Shown here in pieces: positions 53,571 to 63,284 of a DNA stretch of 64,000 nucleotides. Numbering within the stretch: position 1 is the stretch's first letter; every line of letters starts with the position of its first letter. Source of the stretch: Yersinia enterocolitica. GTDB lineage: Bacteria; Pseudomonadota; Gammaproteobacteria; Enterobacterales; Enterobacteriaceae. The DNA is taken from the NCBI GenBank assembly GCA_002082245.2, contig NBTC02000001.1:62001-126000 (forward strand). The letters run 5' to 3'. The notes beneath the pieces are model-generated. The model did not search any database and was not told where the DNA came from. It saw nothing but the letters and a program-made list of their open reading frames with translations. The position numbers and the translations under genes are program-made.

Positions 53571-53930
53571 TCAGATGCCGATCAAGCTCTCCGCAGGAAT
53601 GCCAAACAGGCGATGCAATTTCCTGATCATGGGCAATGTCAGGCTGCGTTTACCATTCAAGACTTCATAGACGCGATTCACTCGACCAATCGCGGGTTCT
53701 AAATCTTTGGCAGTGAGTCCCATCTGCTCCATACGGAATTTTATTGCTTCAACTGCATCTGGCGGCGAAATCGGATAGTGCTGTTGTTCGTAGGCCTCGA
53801 TCAGCATCACCATCACTTCCATATAGTCGAACTCAGGCGTTCCAATTTCAGGTTGAGAGTCAAAAAGCGGTTCTATCGCCTTTAAGGCATCTTTGTAATC
53901 TTGTTCTGTTCGAATTGGTTTAATGTTCAT
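53571..53930 (-). CDS. higA: HigA-type antitoxin (HTH)
   Basis: 119 residues, with the HigA N-terminal region (IGTPEFDYMEVMVMLIEAYE; YPISPPDAVEAIKFRMEQMG) and a Cro/C1 HTH (LTAKDLEPAIGRVNRVYEVL) ending AESLIGI. It is encoded 6 bp after higB, the inverted toxin-first order usual for higBA. Confidence 0.9.
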   Translation of the reverse strand: MNIKPIRTEQDYKDALKAIEPLFDSQPEIGTPEFDYMEVMVMLIEAYEQQHYPISPPDAVEAIKFRMEQMGLTAKDLEPAIGRVNRVYEVLNGKRSLTLPMIRKLHRLFGIPAESLIGI

Positions 53931-53936
53931 ATTTGT

Positions 53937-54239
53937 TCACTCCGGTTCTATCGTATTAACGTCGATTGCATCATATTGTTTATGTGTTCCGATGAATTTC
54001 ACATACACCCAACCAGCCGCATAAAAAATAGAAACCACTAACCGGTAATCATTCCCCTTTATATTAAATACCACCCGATTATTCTTCAGTATGCTTGCAT
54101 TTCGATACTGGGCCTTAATATCAGCTGGAGTTTTCCAGTTGGCTTTTTTAGCCTCGTCGAACCAGGCTTTTAACGGCTGTTCGGCTTTAGGAAACTCCCC
54201 CCAAAATTCTTTCAGTGCTGCAATAGAGATTATTTTCAT
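53937..54239 (-). CDS. higB: HigB-type toxin (mRNA interferase)
   Basis: 100 residues: ALKEFWGEFPKAEQPLKAWF, NNRVVFNIKGNDYRLVVSIF and FIGTHKQYDAIDV are characteristic of ribosome-dependent HigB RNases. It is first in the higBA operon, with an operator-like palindrome 13 bp upstream of the start. Confidence 0.9.
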   Translation of the reverse strand: MKIISIAALKEFWGEFPKAEQPLKAWFDEAKKANWKTPADIKAQYRNASILKNNRVVFNIKGNDYRLVVSIFYAAGWVYVKFIGTHKQYDAIDVNTIEPE

Positions 54240-54251
54240 ACAAGTATTTTA

Positions 54252-54266
54252 GTCCCAAAATGGGAC
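54252..54266. promoter_or_regulatory. Candidate higBA operator
   Basis: GTCCCAAAATGGGAC is a 15-bp near-perfect palindrome just upstream of higB, a likely HigA binding site. Confidence 0.55.
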
Positions 54267-54314
54267 ATTAGCAATAAAAATCCCACCACGTGTGCAGAGA
54301 CAATAAAGTTTGTC

Positions 54315-54655
54315 GGTTCTGTCGCATTAAGGCCTCGTCCGGTAACATGCTCTTTTTTTTACGATATTGCCTGCCCATGTCTCTAATCCGAAAAGCCTTC
54401 CGTCGGCTGCATTACCCCACTGATGTTATCGCTCAGTGTGTTCGTTGGTATCTCGCTTATGCCCTCAGCCTACGTAATCTCGAGGAGATGATGGTAGAGC
54501 GTGGCGTTATTGTTGACCATTCCACGTTACACCGCTGGGTTATCCGTCTGGTGCCCTTGCTGGACAAGGTATTTCGACGACATAAACACTCAGTAGGTCG
54601 TCGGTGGCGCATGGATGAAACCTACATCAAAGTCAAAGGTCAGTGGAAATATCTC
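54315..54655 (+). pseudogene. Diverged, truncated IS6-family element (copy 7)
   Basis: The left terminus GGTTCTGTCGCATTAAGGC and MSLIRKAFRRLHYPTDVIAQ (from 54377) to KVKGQWKYLS resemble the other copies, but with many silent and some coding changes (VERGVIVDHS). It breaks off at about 54655, so it is an older relative. Confidence 0.88.
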
Positions 54656-55225
54656 TCTTTTAATCTGACTTATATTGACAACATTCACAAACAGGCCATA
54701 ACAAATACGTAAATAGTTTCTCTCATTATTCTCTATATTTACGAGATTGCGGTTGCTATTGATGTGTTTTATTCAGTTTCCCAAAAGAAGATTAATGATT
54801 TGTATAGCCCCTCGACGTGATTAAGACTGTTCTGATAGGTTATCCGTAATGAAAATAACAGGTAAAATAGGGCATGGAAATAACGCACAACCACTAACCC
54901 GATTTATTAACATATATTAACATTTATTTAATGTGACTCTCGATATTTATTTTATCTTTTATATCATGAGCTATTTTTGATAGTTACCGGTTCATTACTG
55001 TGTAATTTACATAGTAATACCTCATTAGCCGATTTATTTAATTTCCCGCGTTCGACAGGGATAGCCGTCCGCCATTTTTGGCAGACGACGGTATGACATC
55101 AGTTTATTACGCCGTGCGGGCGGCAGAAGCCTTTATGGCACAGACAGACCCGCCACGCCGATACCCTGAGGGAACGTTGCGTCAGGCCGGTGACAGGATT
55201 CATTCACATTATTGGAACAGACCTT
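54656..55225. other. Upstream region of the autotransporter gene
   Basis: About 570 bp, AT-rich in its first 380 bp, with no credible ORF. Presumably it contains the promoter. GCCGTCCGCC/GGCAGACGACGG near 55063-55090 forms an imperfect hairpin. Confidence 0.45.
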
Positions 55226-58200
55226 ATGACAAAACACACGGCTTTCGCCGGAATAAACTGCACCGCTCCCCGGCGCAAACTCAACCCGGTCTCCCTGATG
55301 GTGCTGCTGGCGCTGTCATCCGTCAGTTATTCGGCCCTGGCTGGCACCTGTAACCCCTCACTGGATACGTGCGATGGCACGGATGTGTGGGATTTATCCG
55401 TGAATGGGGCACCGACGCAGGTAATGTCCTTCACTGACTACAGTGTTTTTAACGCCGATGTTTCGACACCGTTGACGAATGACATTAGTTTCTATGGCCA
55501 CAGTACCTTCAATGCCATTGCGCCGATAGTCAATGAAACCTCACTGTACTTCTATGAATATGCTGTTATGAATGCCTTGGTGGCTGATGCAATCAGTGAT
55601 GATATCAACTACCTTGTTGACAATGGCGCAGGATTTTTTGGTTCGAGTACCCTGAACGCTATGGTCAGCAATGCTATCTCCGGAGGGGTTATTTCTTTCC
55701 ATGAGACTACCATCCTTAATGCCACAGCCAGCGATGCTATTTCGGGAGGAGAGCAACAGTTCAGTAGAGATAGTGTGTTAAACGCGTCCGCCGACCAGGC
55801 TATCTCTGGGGGAACACAAACGTTTAGTGGCGGTTCCGTGTTAAACGCAGAGGCTAGCAATGCCATCGTCGGTGGGATGCAATTATTTGCCGAGGCTTCC
55901 CAGGGACACCCTGAAGAAGCCCCTGTCCTTAATGCATCCGCCAGTCGTGCCATCAATGGCGGAACACAGCTTTTTTACGGTAACTATGCTTCCTCAGACT
56001 CAGACGAATCAAAGGGTGCCGAGCTTAATGCAACCGCCAGCGAAGCTATCTTCGGCGGGGTTCAAGAGTTTTACAATAACTCCGTCCTTAATGCCACTGT
56101 CAGCGGTGCCATTGCGGGTGGGGAGCAAACGTTCAACGGAAACTCTACCCTTGCGGCTGTTAGCGGCGCCATTGCGGGCGGTACACAGAACTTCAATAAC
56201 AGATACGGCTTTACCGCCAGTGTGGCCAACGCCATCGTCGGCGGGGTGCAGAACTTCACCACGGCAGCGGGTCTCACCGCCAACGTGGCTGACGCGATTG
56301 CCGGCGGCACACAAAACTTCACCGGCGAATCCGTCCTTAACGCCACCGTCAGCGGCGCCATCGCCGGCGGCATCCAGAACTTCAATAACTCAGGCGGCTT
56401 TACCGCCAGTGTGGCCAACGCCATCGTCGGCGGAGAACAAAACTTTACCTCTGCAGCCGGCCTCACCGCCTCAGTGACTGACGCGATTACCGGTGGCACG
56501 CAAAACTTCACCGGCAACGCCGCCCTTAACGCCACTGCCAGTGGCGCCATCGCCGGGGGGACTCAAAATTTCTATGACAATAGCAGTCTTTCCTTGGAAA
56601 GCCATGGCATCACCGGAGGTACCCAAACATTTAACGATAATACGTTATTAATAGTCGGCCGTGGCATTAGAGGAGAAATCAACATCAGTGGCGGGACTCA
56701 GGTCTTTAACAACAACAGTCAACTGTTCATTCGGACGGATAATGCCCTCGCCGGCTCCCACGTTGTGCTGAATGATGCATCACAGATGGTGATGGATGAC
56801 CATATTGCCTGGGTCAGCAGTCTGGCCGGCAACGGCGGGCAGGTCGCCGGAGGTCCTGCAGGTGGCGCGCTGACCATCAACGGCACCCACGGGGAAGACA
56901 CCACCTTCGCGGGTCGGTTACTCAACAATGGCGGCTCCCTGAATCTGGTTAAAGATGGAACGTCACGCCAGACCCTGACCGGCGTCGGCTCCACCGTCAA
57001 TGAGGTGGATGTGCGTGGCGGCACCCTGGCCTTTGCCCAGAACGGCACCTTTACCACCACCGGCAATTACACCACCCACACCGGGGCCACCACCGCCATC
57101 GGCGTGGACAATGCCACCCTGACCGTGGGCGGCGCCTTCACCCAACAGGCCGGCAGTACGCTGGACATCACCGTGGGCGGCGCACCGGACATTACCGCAG
57201 ACACCGCGTCGCTGAACGGGAACCTGGTCATCAACGGTTTTGCTGACGGCCCGGCACCGGTCAAGGCCAGCGTCGCCACCACCACAACCTATAATCTCAT
57301 CCATACCGCCAACGGCATTAGCGGGAACTTTGACAACAACCCGCTCACCCCAACCGGGCTGGATTACCTGCTCCACGACGGCTATCTCAGCAACAACGAC
57401 CACGATTATGATATGCGCTTCCGTCTGGCCTGGACCGACGGTTTGCCGCGTCAGGCCACCGGCAGTTTTACGGTGAATGCCGGCACGGCCTTTGATATTG
57501 ACTCGGCGCTGACTGACCAGAGCGTACCAACCGGCGGCTTTGCCAGTGGCTGGGATGGCAAGAGCCTGACCAAGGCCGGTGATGGCCTGCTGGTGTTGTC
57601 CGCCCTGAACCAGTATACCGGCAGCACCACCGTCAATGGCGGCACCCTGCGCACCGACATGGCTGACAGCCTGCTCAGCAGCAGTGAGGTCACCGTCAAT
57701 GGCGGGGTCCTGGATTTGAACGGCATTGACCAGCGGGTGCAACAGTTGAACCTGAACAACAGCGGGACGCTGACCTTGGGCAACGTGAACGGCAGTGCCG
57801 TGAAGGCGGCGGCGACTGACTTTACCACCCTGACAGTGACCGGGGATTACCAGGGCAACAATGGCCTGCTGAACCTTAACACCCAACTGGGGGACGACAG
57901 CTCCCTGAGTGACAAACTGGTGGTGGAAGGCAACACCGCCGGCACCACCCGGGTGCAGGTCAACAACGCTGGCGGCAGCGGCGCCCAGACTCTCAATGGC
58001 ATTGAAGTGATTCAGGTTAAGGGCCAGTCGGACGGCGTGTTTACCCAGGCCGGGCGTATTGTGGCCGGGGCCTATGATTACTTCCTGGGCCGCGGGGCCG
58101 GGACTGAGGCTAATAACTGGGTGCTGAACAGCAGCCTGTCACCGGACCCGGTCGACCCGGTCAACCCTGACGACCCGGTCAATCCGGTGGTACCGATAGA

Positions 58201-59167
58201 GCGACCGGAAGCCAGCGGCTATATCGCCAACCTGGCGGCGGCCAATACCTTGTTTGCCACCCGCCTGCACGACCGGTTGGGGGAAACCCAGTATATCGAT
58301 GCCCTGACCGGGGAGCAGAAGGTGACCAGCCTGTGGCTGCGTAACGAAGGCGGGCATAACCGTTTCCGTGACAGCCGTGACCAACTGGGCACCCAGAGCA
58401 ACCGCTATGTGATGCAACTGGGCGGGGATATCGCGCAGTGGACGACGGACCAGAGCCGCTTTCACCTCGGGGTGATGGGCGGGTACGGCAACAGCCAGAG
58501 CAAAACCGATTCGCGGGTGACCGGTTACCGGGCGGATGCGTCGGTGGACGGCTACAGCCTGGGGATGTACGGTACCTGGCAGGCGAATGACGCCGACCAG
58601 ACGGGCCTGTATGTCGATGGCTGGGCGCAATACAGCTGGTTTGACAACAGCGTGAGCGGTCAGGGTCTGGCGAGTGAGCATTACCAATCCAAAGGGGTGA
58701 CCGCCTCGGTGGAAAGTGGCTACACCCTGAAGGTGGGTGAGAATGCGGCCAAGAATGCGAAGGTCTTTATCCAGCCACAGGCGCAGGTGACCTGGATGGG
58801 CGTGAAAGCCGATGAACATAAAGAAGCCAATGGCACGAATGTGTCGGGCAAAGGCGATGGCAATATCCAGACGCGTCTGGGGGTGAAAGCCTTTATGAAC
58901 GGGTCCAGTGCCCAGGACAAAGGCAAAGACCGGGTATTCCAGCCGTTTATCGAGGCGAACTGGGTGCACAACACCGAAGACTTCGGCACACAGATGGACG
59001 GCGTGACGGTGACGCAGGCCGGTGCGGGCAACATTGCCGAGCTGAAAACCGGGGTTGAAGGTCAGTTGAACAAACGGGTGAACCTGTGGGGCAATGTGAG
59101 CCAGCAAATTGGCGACAAAGGCTACAGTGACACGGCGGTGATGTTGGGCGTAAAGGTTAACTTCTGA
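55226..59167 (+). CDS. Large autotransporter adhesin-like protein (type Va)
   Basis: About 1313 residues from MTKHTAFAGINCTAPRRKLN. A GTG at 55190 would add 12. The signal peptide ends near SYSALAG. Residues about 110-500 contain some fifteen repeats of roughly 20-27 residues with core AI(A/S/V)GG(T/V/E)Q(N/T)F and VLNA(T/S)(V/A)S. A beta-helix passenger (about 560-960) has GNLVINGF- and AGDGLLVLSALNQYTGSTTV-type strands. A DPVDPVNPDDPVNP linker is followed by a C-terminal autotransporter barrel (about 1020-1313) ending VKVNF with terminal Phe. It probably functions as a surface adhesin. GC content is higher than in the neighbouring regulator genes. Confidence 0.9.
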   Translation: MTKHTAFAGINCTAPRRKLNPVSLMVLLALSSVSYSALAGTCNPSLDTCDGTDVWDLSVNGAPTQVMSFTDYSVFNADVSTPLTNDISFYGHSTFNAIAPIVNETSLYFYEYAVMNALVADAISDDINYLVDNGAGFFGSSTLNAMVSNAISGGVISFHETTILNATASDAISGGEQQFSRDSVLNASADQAISGGTQTFSGGSVLNAEASNAIVGGMQLFAEASQGHPEEAPVLNASASRAINGGTQLFYGNYASSDSDESKGAELNATASEAIFGGVQEFYNNSVLNATVSGAIAGGEQTFNGNSTLAAVSGAIAGGTQNFNNRYGFTASVANAIVGGVQNFTTAAGLTANVADAIAGGTQNFTGESVLNATVSGAIAGGIQNFNNSGGFTASVANAIVGGEQNFTSAAGLTASVTDAITGGTQNFTGNAALNATASGAIAGGTQNFYDNSSLSLESHGITGGTQTFNDNTLLIVGRGIRGEINISGGTQVFNNNSQLFIRTDNALAGSHVVLNDASQMVMDDHIAWVSSLAGNGGQVAGGPAGGALTINGTHGEDTTFAGRLLNNGGSLNLVKDGTSRQTLTGVGSTVNEVDVRGGTLAFAQNGTFTTTGNYTTHTGATTAIGVDNATLTVGGAFTQQAGSTLDITVGGAPDITADTASLNGNLVINGFADGPAPVKASVATTTTYNLIHTANGISGNFDNNPLTPTGLDYLLHDGYLSNNDHDYDMRFRLAWTDGLPRQATGSFTVNAGTAFDIDSALTDQSVPTGGFASGWDGKSLTKAGDGLLVLSALNQYTGSTTVNGGTLRTDMADSLLSSSEVTVNGGVLDLNGIDQRVQQLNLNNSGTLTLGNVNGSAVKAAATDFTTLTVTGDYQGNNGLLNLNTQLGDDSSLSDKLVVEGNTAGTTRVQVNNAGGSGAQTLNGIEVIQVKGQSDGVFTQAGRIVAGAYDYFLGRGAGTEANNWVLNSSLSPDPVDPVNPDDPVNPVVPIERPEASGYIANLAAANTLFATRLHDRLGETQYIDALTGEQKVTSLWLRNEGGHNRFRDSRDQLGTQSNRYVMQLGGDIAQWTTDQSRFHLGVMGGYGNSQSKTDSRVTGYRADASVDGYSLGMYGTWQANDADQTGLYVDGWAQYSWFDNSVSGQGLASEHYQSKGVTASVESGYTLKVGENAAKNAKVFIQPQAQVTWMGVKADEHKEANGTNVSGKGDGNIQTRLGVKAFMNGSSAQDKGKDRVFQPFIEANWVHNTEDFGTQMDGVTVTQAGAGNIAELKTGVEGQLNKRVNLWGNVSQQIGDKGYSDTAVMLGVKVNF

Positions 59168-59183
59168 CAAACCGTTATCCCCA

Positions 59184-59213
59184 CCGGTAAGGGACCTTCG
59201 GGTCTCTTGCCGG
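59184..59213 (+). terminator. Hairpin after the autotransporter gene
   Basis: CCGGTAAGGGACC and GGTCTCTTGCCGG pair around TTCG, 17 bp after the stop. No T-tract, so it may be only an RNA-stabilising hairpin. Confidence 0.55.
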
Positions 59214-59347
59214 ACATAACCCTAATTTGACTATATTGATATAGTGGCTCAGAAACCAAACCTCATATTCACTCAACAGGTCATCGATATGTCAACAATA
59301 TGTTTTGATAACGGCTAATTAGCTGTTCTACTTAGGGCAATAATACA

Positions 59348-60049
59348 GTGAAAAAAAATAATCAGTCATCAGTCATTAGATTTGCGGGTGGTTCTGTTTT
59401 ACATACTGAGATCAGCGATATTGCATTTCCTCTCTCTATTTCAATTCTTAGTAATGATGGTTATCTCACCCGGGGCCTCTCTGAGGTGATAAAAGACTCT
59501 CTGGAGAGTTTAAAAACCGCGTTCCGATTTGATACCAAATGGCGCCATAATAATGATAGAAGTATTCTATTTATTGATATCGCACAGGTAGAGAACCTGA
59601 CTAAGTTAAGCGCAGGAATGATAAGCGTCAATTACACGGATCTGTTTATCATTATTCCCCATAAAGATTATAGCTTTCATCAAGCGTTATTCTCTGATAA
59701 AAAAGAAAATAATATCACCTATCTGTTTTTAGATGAGACAATATCAGTCTTTAAAAGAGTAATAATGGATGAGTTAGCGAAAATAATTGTTAATAAAACA
59801 AAAAAAAGAGATGTAACTAAAATAACACTGTCCGAACATACTTTGATTACACAGCTTTCAAAACAGGAATCTGTATTTATTCATTACTTTAAACGCGGCA
59901 TATCAAACAGTAACATTGCTAAAATTCTAAATAAAAGTGAAAAAACCATCAGTGGTCAAAAACACTCTGCGATGAAAAAAATAGGGGCAAGAACCAACGT
60001 TGAGCTATTTCGTAAGGTGTGCTGGGGGGCGCGTATTCACCCAGAGTAA
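59348..60049 (+). CDS. LuxR-type (RcsA-like) transcriptional regulator
   Basis: 233 residues from a GTG. The N-terminal region (about 25-140) resembles an atypical sensory/receiver-like domain without clear phosphorylation residues. The C-terminal GerE HTH includes LSKQESVFIHYFKRGISNSN and AKILNKSEKTISGQKHSAMK. It is similar in style to fimbrial/capsule regulators. It may control the upstream autotransporter, which is inference from position. Confidence 0.7.
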   Translation: MKKNNQSSVIRFAGGSVLHTEISDIAFPLSISILSNDGYLTRGLSEVIKDSLESLKTAFRFDTKWRHNNDRSILFIDIAQVENLTKLSAGMISVNYTDLFIIIPHKDYSFHQALFSDKKENNITYLFLDETISVFKRVIMDELAKIIVNKTKKRDVTKITLSEHTLITQLSKQESVFIHYFKRGISNSNIAKILNKSEKTISGQKHSAMKKIGARTNVELFRKVCWGARIHPE

Positions 60050-60291
60050 AAGATACTGCGGCAAACTAAATGTATCAGAAACTATTTCGTTAGCGCTGAC
60101 ATTGATAAGCCAGGAGGTATTTTAAAAAGCAACGCGACTCGGTACTGACTTTTTTCTGATGGCGACCGAGTAGAAATCTCTTATTTTAATTACGATATTT
60201 TCAGTAACAATACCCAGATATTGACCCGATAGTAATCACACATGACTTAATGTATACCCTCTGTGTACGTTAAATAATAAGGAACATAAAG

Positions 60292-60891
60292 ATGAGAATA
60301 AAACTAAAGATTGGCCGAAAGATTTTCACCATTAATAATTCAGACGTAATGAAAATTCTAGACCAAAATAGAGAGGATGCAATCAAAGTAGGGCGGAGCG
60401 ACAAGTTTAAGGATTTATTCAGAGAAGTGAAGAGAAATCAATCCTTGTCCTTTATTTATGATGTACTACGCAAGAACAATGAATTAATTGATAAAAATCC
60501 ACAAAACATTGAGTTAACCACTTTGATTTTATTCAGACGGTTAAAATCCCTTACCATCAATGGAAAACAAAAGTTATTTAAGGAGGAGTATAGTATTGAT
60601 AACAAACAACTAAAATTATCAGTTGGTAAAAAAATCATTAAAACGTTGAAGGTAGGAGAACAAAAAGAAAATAAAGAAGAGGAATATAGTGTGTTAACGG
60701 TAGATGACATCAATCCGCGCGCTAATATTTGGAGCCGATTATGGTTGAAAGCAAATGAATATGTGCATCACTGGAATGCACAGCGTAGAACCGCCAATGC
60801 TCTGGAAAATTTGAATACAGACCAATTAAAGGATATCGGGCTGAATCGAGATGATATCAAACGGGATTATAGCCGCCCATTTTGGCGTTGA
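60292..60891 (+). CDS. Unknown N-terminal domain fused to a DUF1127 tail
   Basis: 199 residues from MRIKLKIGRKIFTINNSDVM, with AAGGAACAT upstream. Residues about 1-140 are basic, helical and unrecognised. Residues about 150-199 match DUF1127 (RRTANALENLNTDQLKDIGL then NRDDIKRDY), an Arg-rich segment usually found as a stand-alone small protein. There is no signal peptide. A secreted-effector or RNA-related role would be speculation. Confidence 0.65.
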   Translation: MRIKLKIGRKIFTINNSDVMKILDQNREDAIKVGRSDKFKDLFREVKRNQSLSFIYDVLRKNNELIDKNPQNIELTTLILFRRLKSLTINGKQKLFKEEYSIDNKQLKLSVGKKIIKTLKVGEQKENKEEEYSVLTVDDINPRANIWSRLWLKANEYVHHWNAQRRTANALENLNTDQLKDIGLNRDDIKRDYSRPFWR

Positions 60892-61220
60892 ATGCCCCCC
60901 ATAACAATGAAGCTAAAGGAGGGGAAAGTAGAGTGATGGGCGTGGGGGCAGAGACTGGGACAGGGGATAATTTCCCTTACCCACCGTCATTCAGGCGGTT
61001 TTCGCGCGCTTGACAATACGTTCAGGATACGCTCAACGCATCGTAGCACAAAGGCACCGCTTTGTAATAGTACGGTGAACTTACATTCCAATTGATTTTC
61101 GTCTGGGTAGCATGCTGCTATATTGTAATAGTACGGTCAGGGCAAGATCGCAGTTTTTAATGAACTAAATGCCCCCCGTGGGATCATACCGTTATCTTAA
61201 TAATCAGAGAGATAATGCCA
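60892..61220. other. Intergenic region with IS66 termini
   Basis: A complete IS66-type left terminus starts at 61053 (GTAATAGTACGGTGAACTTA) and a truncated one at 61116. No gene is supported. Confidence 0.5.
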
Positions 61221-61304
61221 ATGTGTTTCATTGACCACTTTTCAACGCTGGATGACCCTCGTCGCAATATCAACGTGAAATACGATTTCCTCGATATCAT
61301 ATTC
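61221..61304 (+). pseudogene. ISAs1-family transposase N-terminal stub
   Basis: MCFIDHFSTLDDPRRNINVK then YDFLDIIF, typical of ISAs1/H-repeat transposases, is cut by an IS66 terminus at 61305. Confidence 0.7.
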
Positions 61305-61397
61305 CGTAATAGTACGGTGAACTCACATTGACGTAAGGTAATACGTAATACGTAATACGTAATACTACGGTGAACTCACATTGACGTAAGAGGTTGG
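61305..61397. repeat. Two adjacent IS66 termini with a 7-bp tandem repeat
   Basis: GTAATAGTACGGTGAACTCA at 61306 is followed 31 bp later by four tandem GTAATAC-type units (about 61338-61366) leading into a second CGGTGAACTCACATTGACGT. It looks like expansion or stuttering at the IS66 end. Confidence 0.75.
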
Positions 61398-61418
61398 TTC
61401 TGCATGGCACAGAACCGG

Positions 61419-61767
61419 TTAGTCGGTGAAGGTGTTTTCTGCGAAGGGTAACAGTTCGTGCAGGCGCTCTTCCGGCCATTCCGGTAAACGCGTCAGCACC
61501 GATTTCAACCACGCGTACGGCTCAAGACCGTTCAGCCGCGCGGTTTCCAGCAGACTCATGATGTTGGCTGCGCGTTGACCCGCCGCCAATGACCCCGCAA
61601 ACAGCCCGTTCGACCGCCCCATCACCACTGGCCTGATGGCGCGCTCACACCGGTTGTTGTCCAGCGGTAATTCGCCATCATCCACGAACCGGCAAAGTGC
61701 GATTTTGTGATTCAGCGCATATTGGATAGCTTTATATAACGCCGAACCCGGCGCACAAGCTTTAACC
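61419..61767 (-). pseudogene. tnpC: IS66-family TnpC, C-terminal part
   Basis: The minus frame runs from the IS6 junction (ACAPGSALYKAIQYALNHKI region) through DDGELPLDNNRCERAIRP to ENTFTD. Same type as 44371-45284, cut by IS6 copy 6. Confidence 0.85.
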
Positions 61768-62576
61768 GGCTTTGTCGCATTAGTGACATGAAGTTGGCCA
61801 AAGTTGCGTTGTCGGTTATTTAGGCAGCCAGCAAATAGAATTGTTCCGCGAGTGACAATCCCTCACTTTGCGGATGTTGATATTGCCCTTTTCGTATCAT
61901 GTTGCTCAGTTCGATGCCGGCCAGGATCGTTTGTGCCCGCCGAAACGATTTGAATCCCAGCATCGGTCGACTCCGACGTTTGATATTTCGGTGATCTTGC
62001 TCAATCAGGTTGTTCAGGTACTTACTTTGCCTGACGGTAATCGCTTCCTCATCGGGTTTGTCGGCGTTGAGCGTGGCCAAAGCTGCGGTGTTAGCCCCAC
62101 TTTTATCGATAGTGACAACCTCGGGTTCGCCGTGATGGCGAATAGCCTTGCGAAAGAAGCGTAATGCGGCTGCAGAGTCCCGTTTGGCGGTCAGCAAAAA
62201 GTCGATGGTGTGACCTGCTGTATCGACCGCCCGATACAGATACTTCCACTGGCCTTTGATTTTGATGTAGGTTTCATCCATGCGCCACCGCCGACCTACT
62301 GTGTGCTTGTGTCGGCGAAAAACCTTATCTAACAACGGTACCAAGCGGATAACCCAACGATGCAGAGTGGAGTGGTCAACAAGAATACCGCGCTCTGCCA
62401 TCATCTCTTCGAGGTTACGCAGGCTCAGGGCATAAGCGAGATACCAGCGAACACACTGAGCGATAACATCAGTGGGGTAATGCAGGCGACGGAAGGCTTT
62501 TCGGATGAGAGACATGGGCAGGCAACATCGTAAAAAAACAGCATGTTACCTGACGACGCCTTAATGCGACAGAACC
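61768..62576 (-). mobile_element. IS6-family element, copy 6
   Basis: 809 bp on the minus strand with the standard termini. Flanks CTTTAACC and CTATTGGC differ. Confidence 0.95.
61820..62515 (-). CDS. IS6-family transposase (copy 6)
   Basis: Same 231-residue DDE transposase, intact. Confidence 0.93.
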   Translation of the reverse strand: MSLIRKAFRRLHYPTDVIAQCVRWYLAYALSLRNLEEMMAERGILVDHSTLHRWVIRLVPLLDKVFRRHKHTVGRRWRMDETYIKIKGQWKYLYRAVDTAGHTIDFLLTAKRDSAAALRFFRKAIRHHGEPEVVTIDKSGANTAALATLNADKPDEEAITVRQSKYLNNLIEQDHRNIKRRSRPMLGFKSFRRAQTILAGIELSNMIRKGQYQHPQSEGLSLAEQFYLLAA

Positions 62577-63004
62577 CTATTGGCGTCAGGTCGTCATCAC
62601 CCTGTTGCGGAAAAGCTACGCCAGGCTCGATTTACCTGCCGCTGGCTATCAACACATTCGGGATTACCGGGAATGGTGTCAGTTTCTTGAGGCGCTATAT
62701 CAGCCATATCCCGTCACGCCATTTTAAGATGGTCAGGTATTACGGTTTTCTGGCCAACCGCAAACGGGGTGAGTTATTGCCTAAGGTCTATGCTGCCTTG
62801 GGGATTGAAATGAAGAAAAAACCGCAGAAACCGGGCTTTGCGTCACTGATGAAACAATTTACCAATGTGGATCCTTACCAGTGCGTGTTGTGTGGTAGTC
62901 GGATGGTTTTTAACAGTGCGGAAGCCGGTATCTGGGCAGAAGAGTTGTTGGCACGACGCAGGCAGGAGTTCAAAACAGAGCGATGGTTGCGGCAGGCGGC
63001 ATAG
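62577..63004 (+). pseudogene. IS91-family (HUH/Y2-type) transposase, C-terminal part
   Basis: The first segment (YWRQVVITLLRKSYARLDLP then WCQFLEALYQ) and the second (ISHIPSRHFKMVRYYGFLAN then KVYAALGIEMKKKPQKPGF and YQCVLCGSRMVF) match successive parts of IS91-type transposases, but in different frames. An internal deletion near 62695 is therefore likely. The catalytic Tyr region upstream is missing. Confidence 0.8.
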
Positions 63005-63019
63005 GGAAGATCTGCCTGA

Positions 63020-63237
63020 AATTTGGTTCGGGCATCAAAAGAACTACATCTTCTTCGGTAGCGATCATAGTGGTGAGCACGGCACCCTGCTGTACGGTCT
63101 GATAGGAACGTGCAAACTCAATGGAATAGACCCGGAGGCTTATCTGCGTCATGTCTTGAGTGTACTGCCGGAGTGGTCTTGTAATAAAGTGGCCGAACTT
63201 CTGCCATGGAATGTGGATCTCACCTCTAATTAATCGT
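63020..63237 (+). pseudogene. tnpC: IS66-family TnpC C-terminal stub
   Basis: IWFGHQKNYIFFGSDHSGEH, then TCKLNGIDPEAYLRHVLSVL and LLPWNVDLTSN, is the end of another IS66-type TnpC. Confidence 0.8.
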
Positions 63238-63284
63238 CAATACTGCGCTGCCTTTACGCTTACGCTTACGTATTACAGTATTAC

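Noticed and set aside
58139..59170. 343-codon minus-strand ORF opposite the autotransporter barrel
   Set aside because: It is the antisense of a clear barrel domain in high-GC sequence. Its translation is low-complexity and matches no family.
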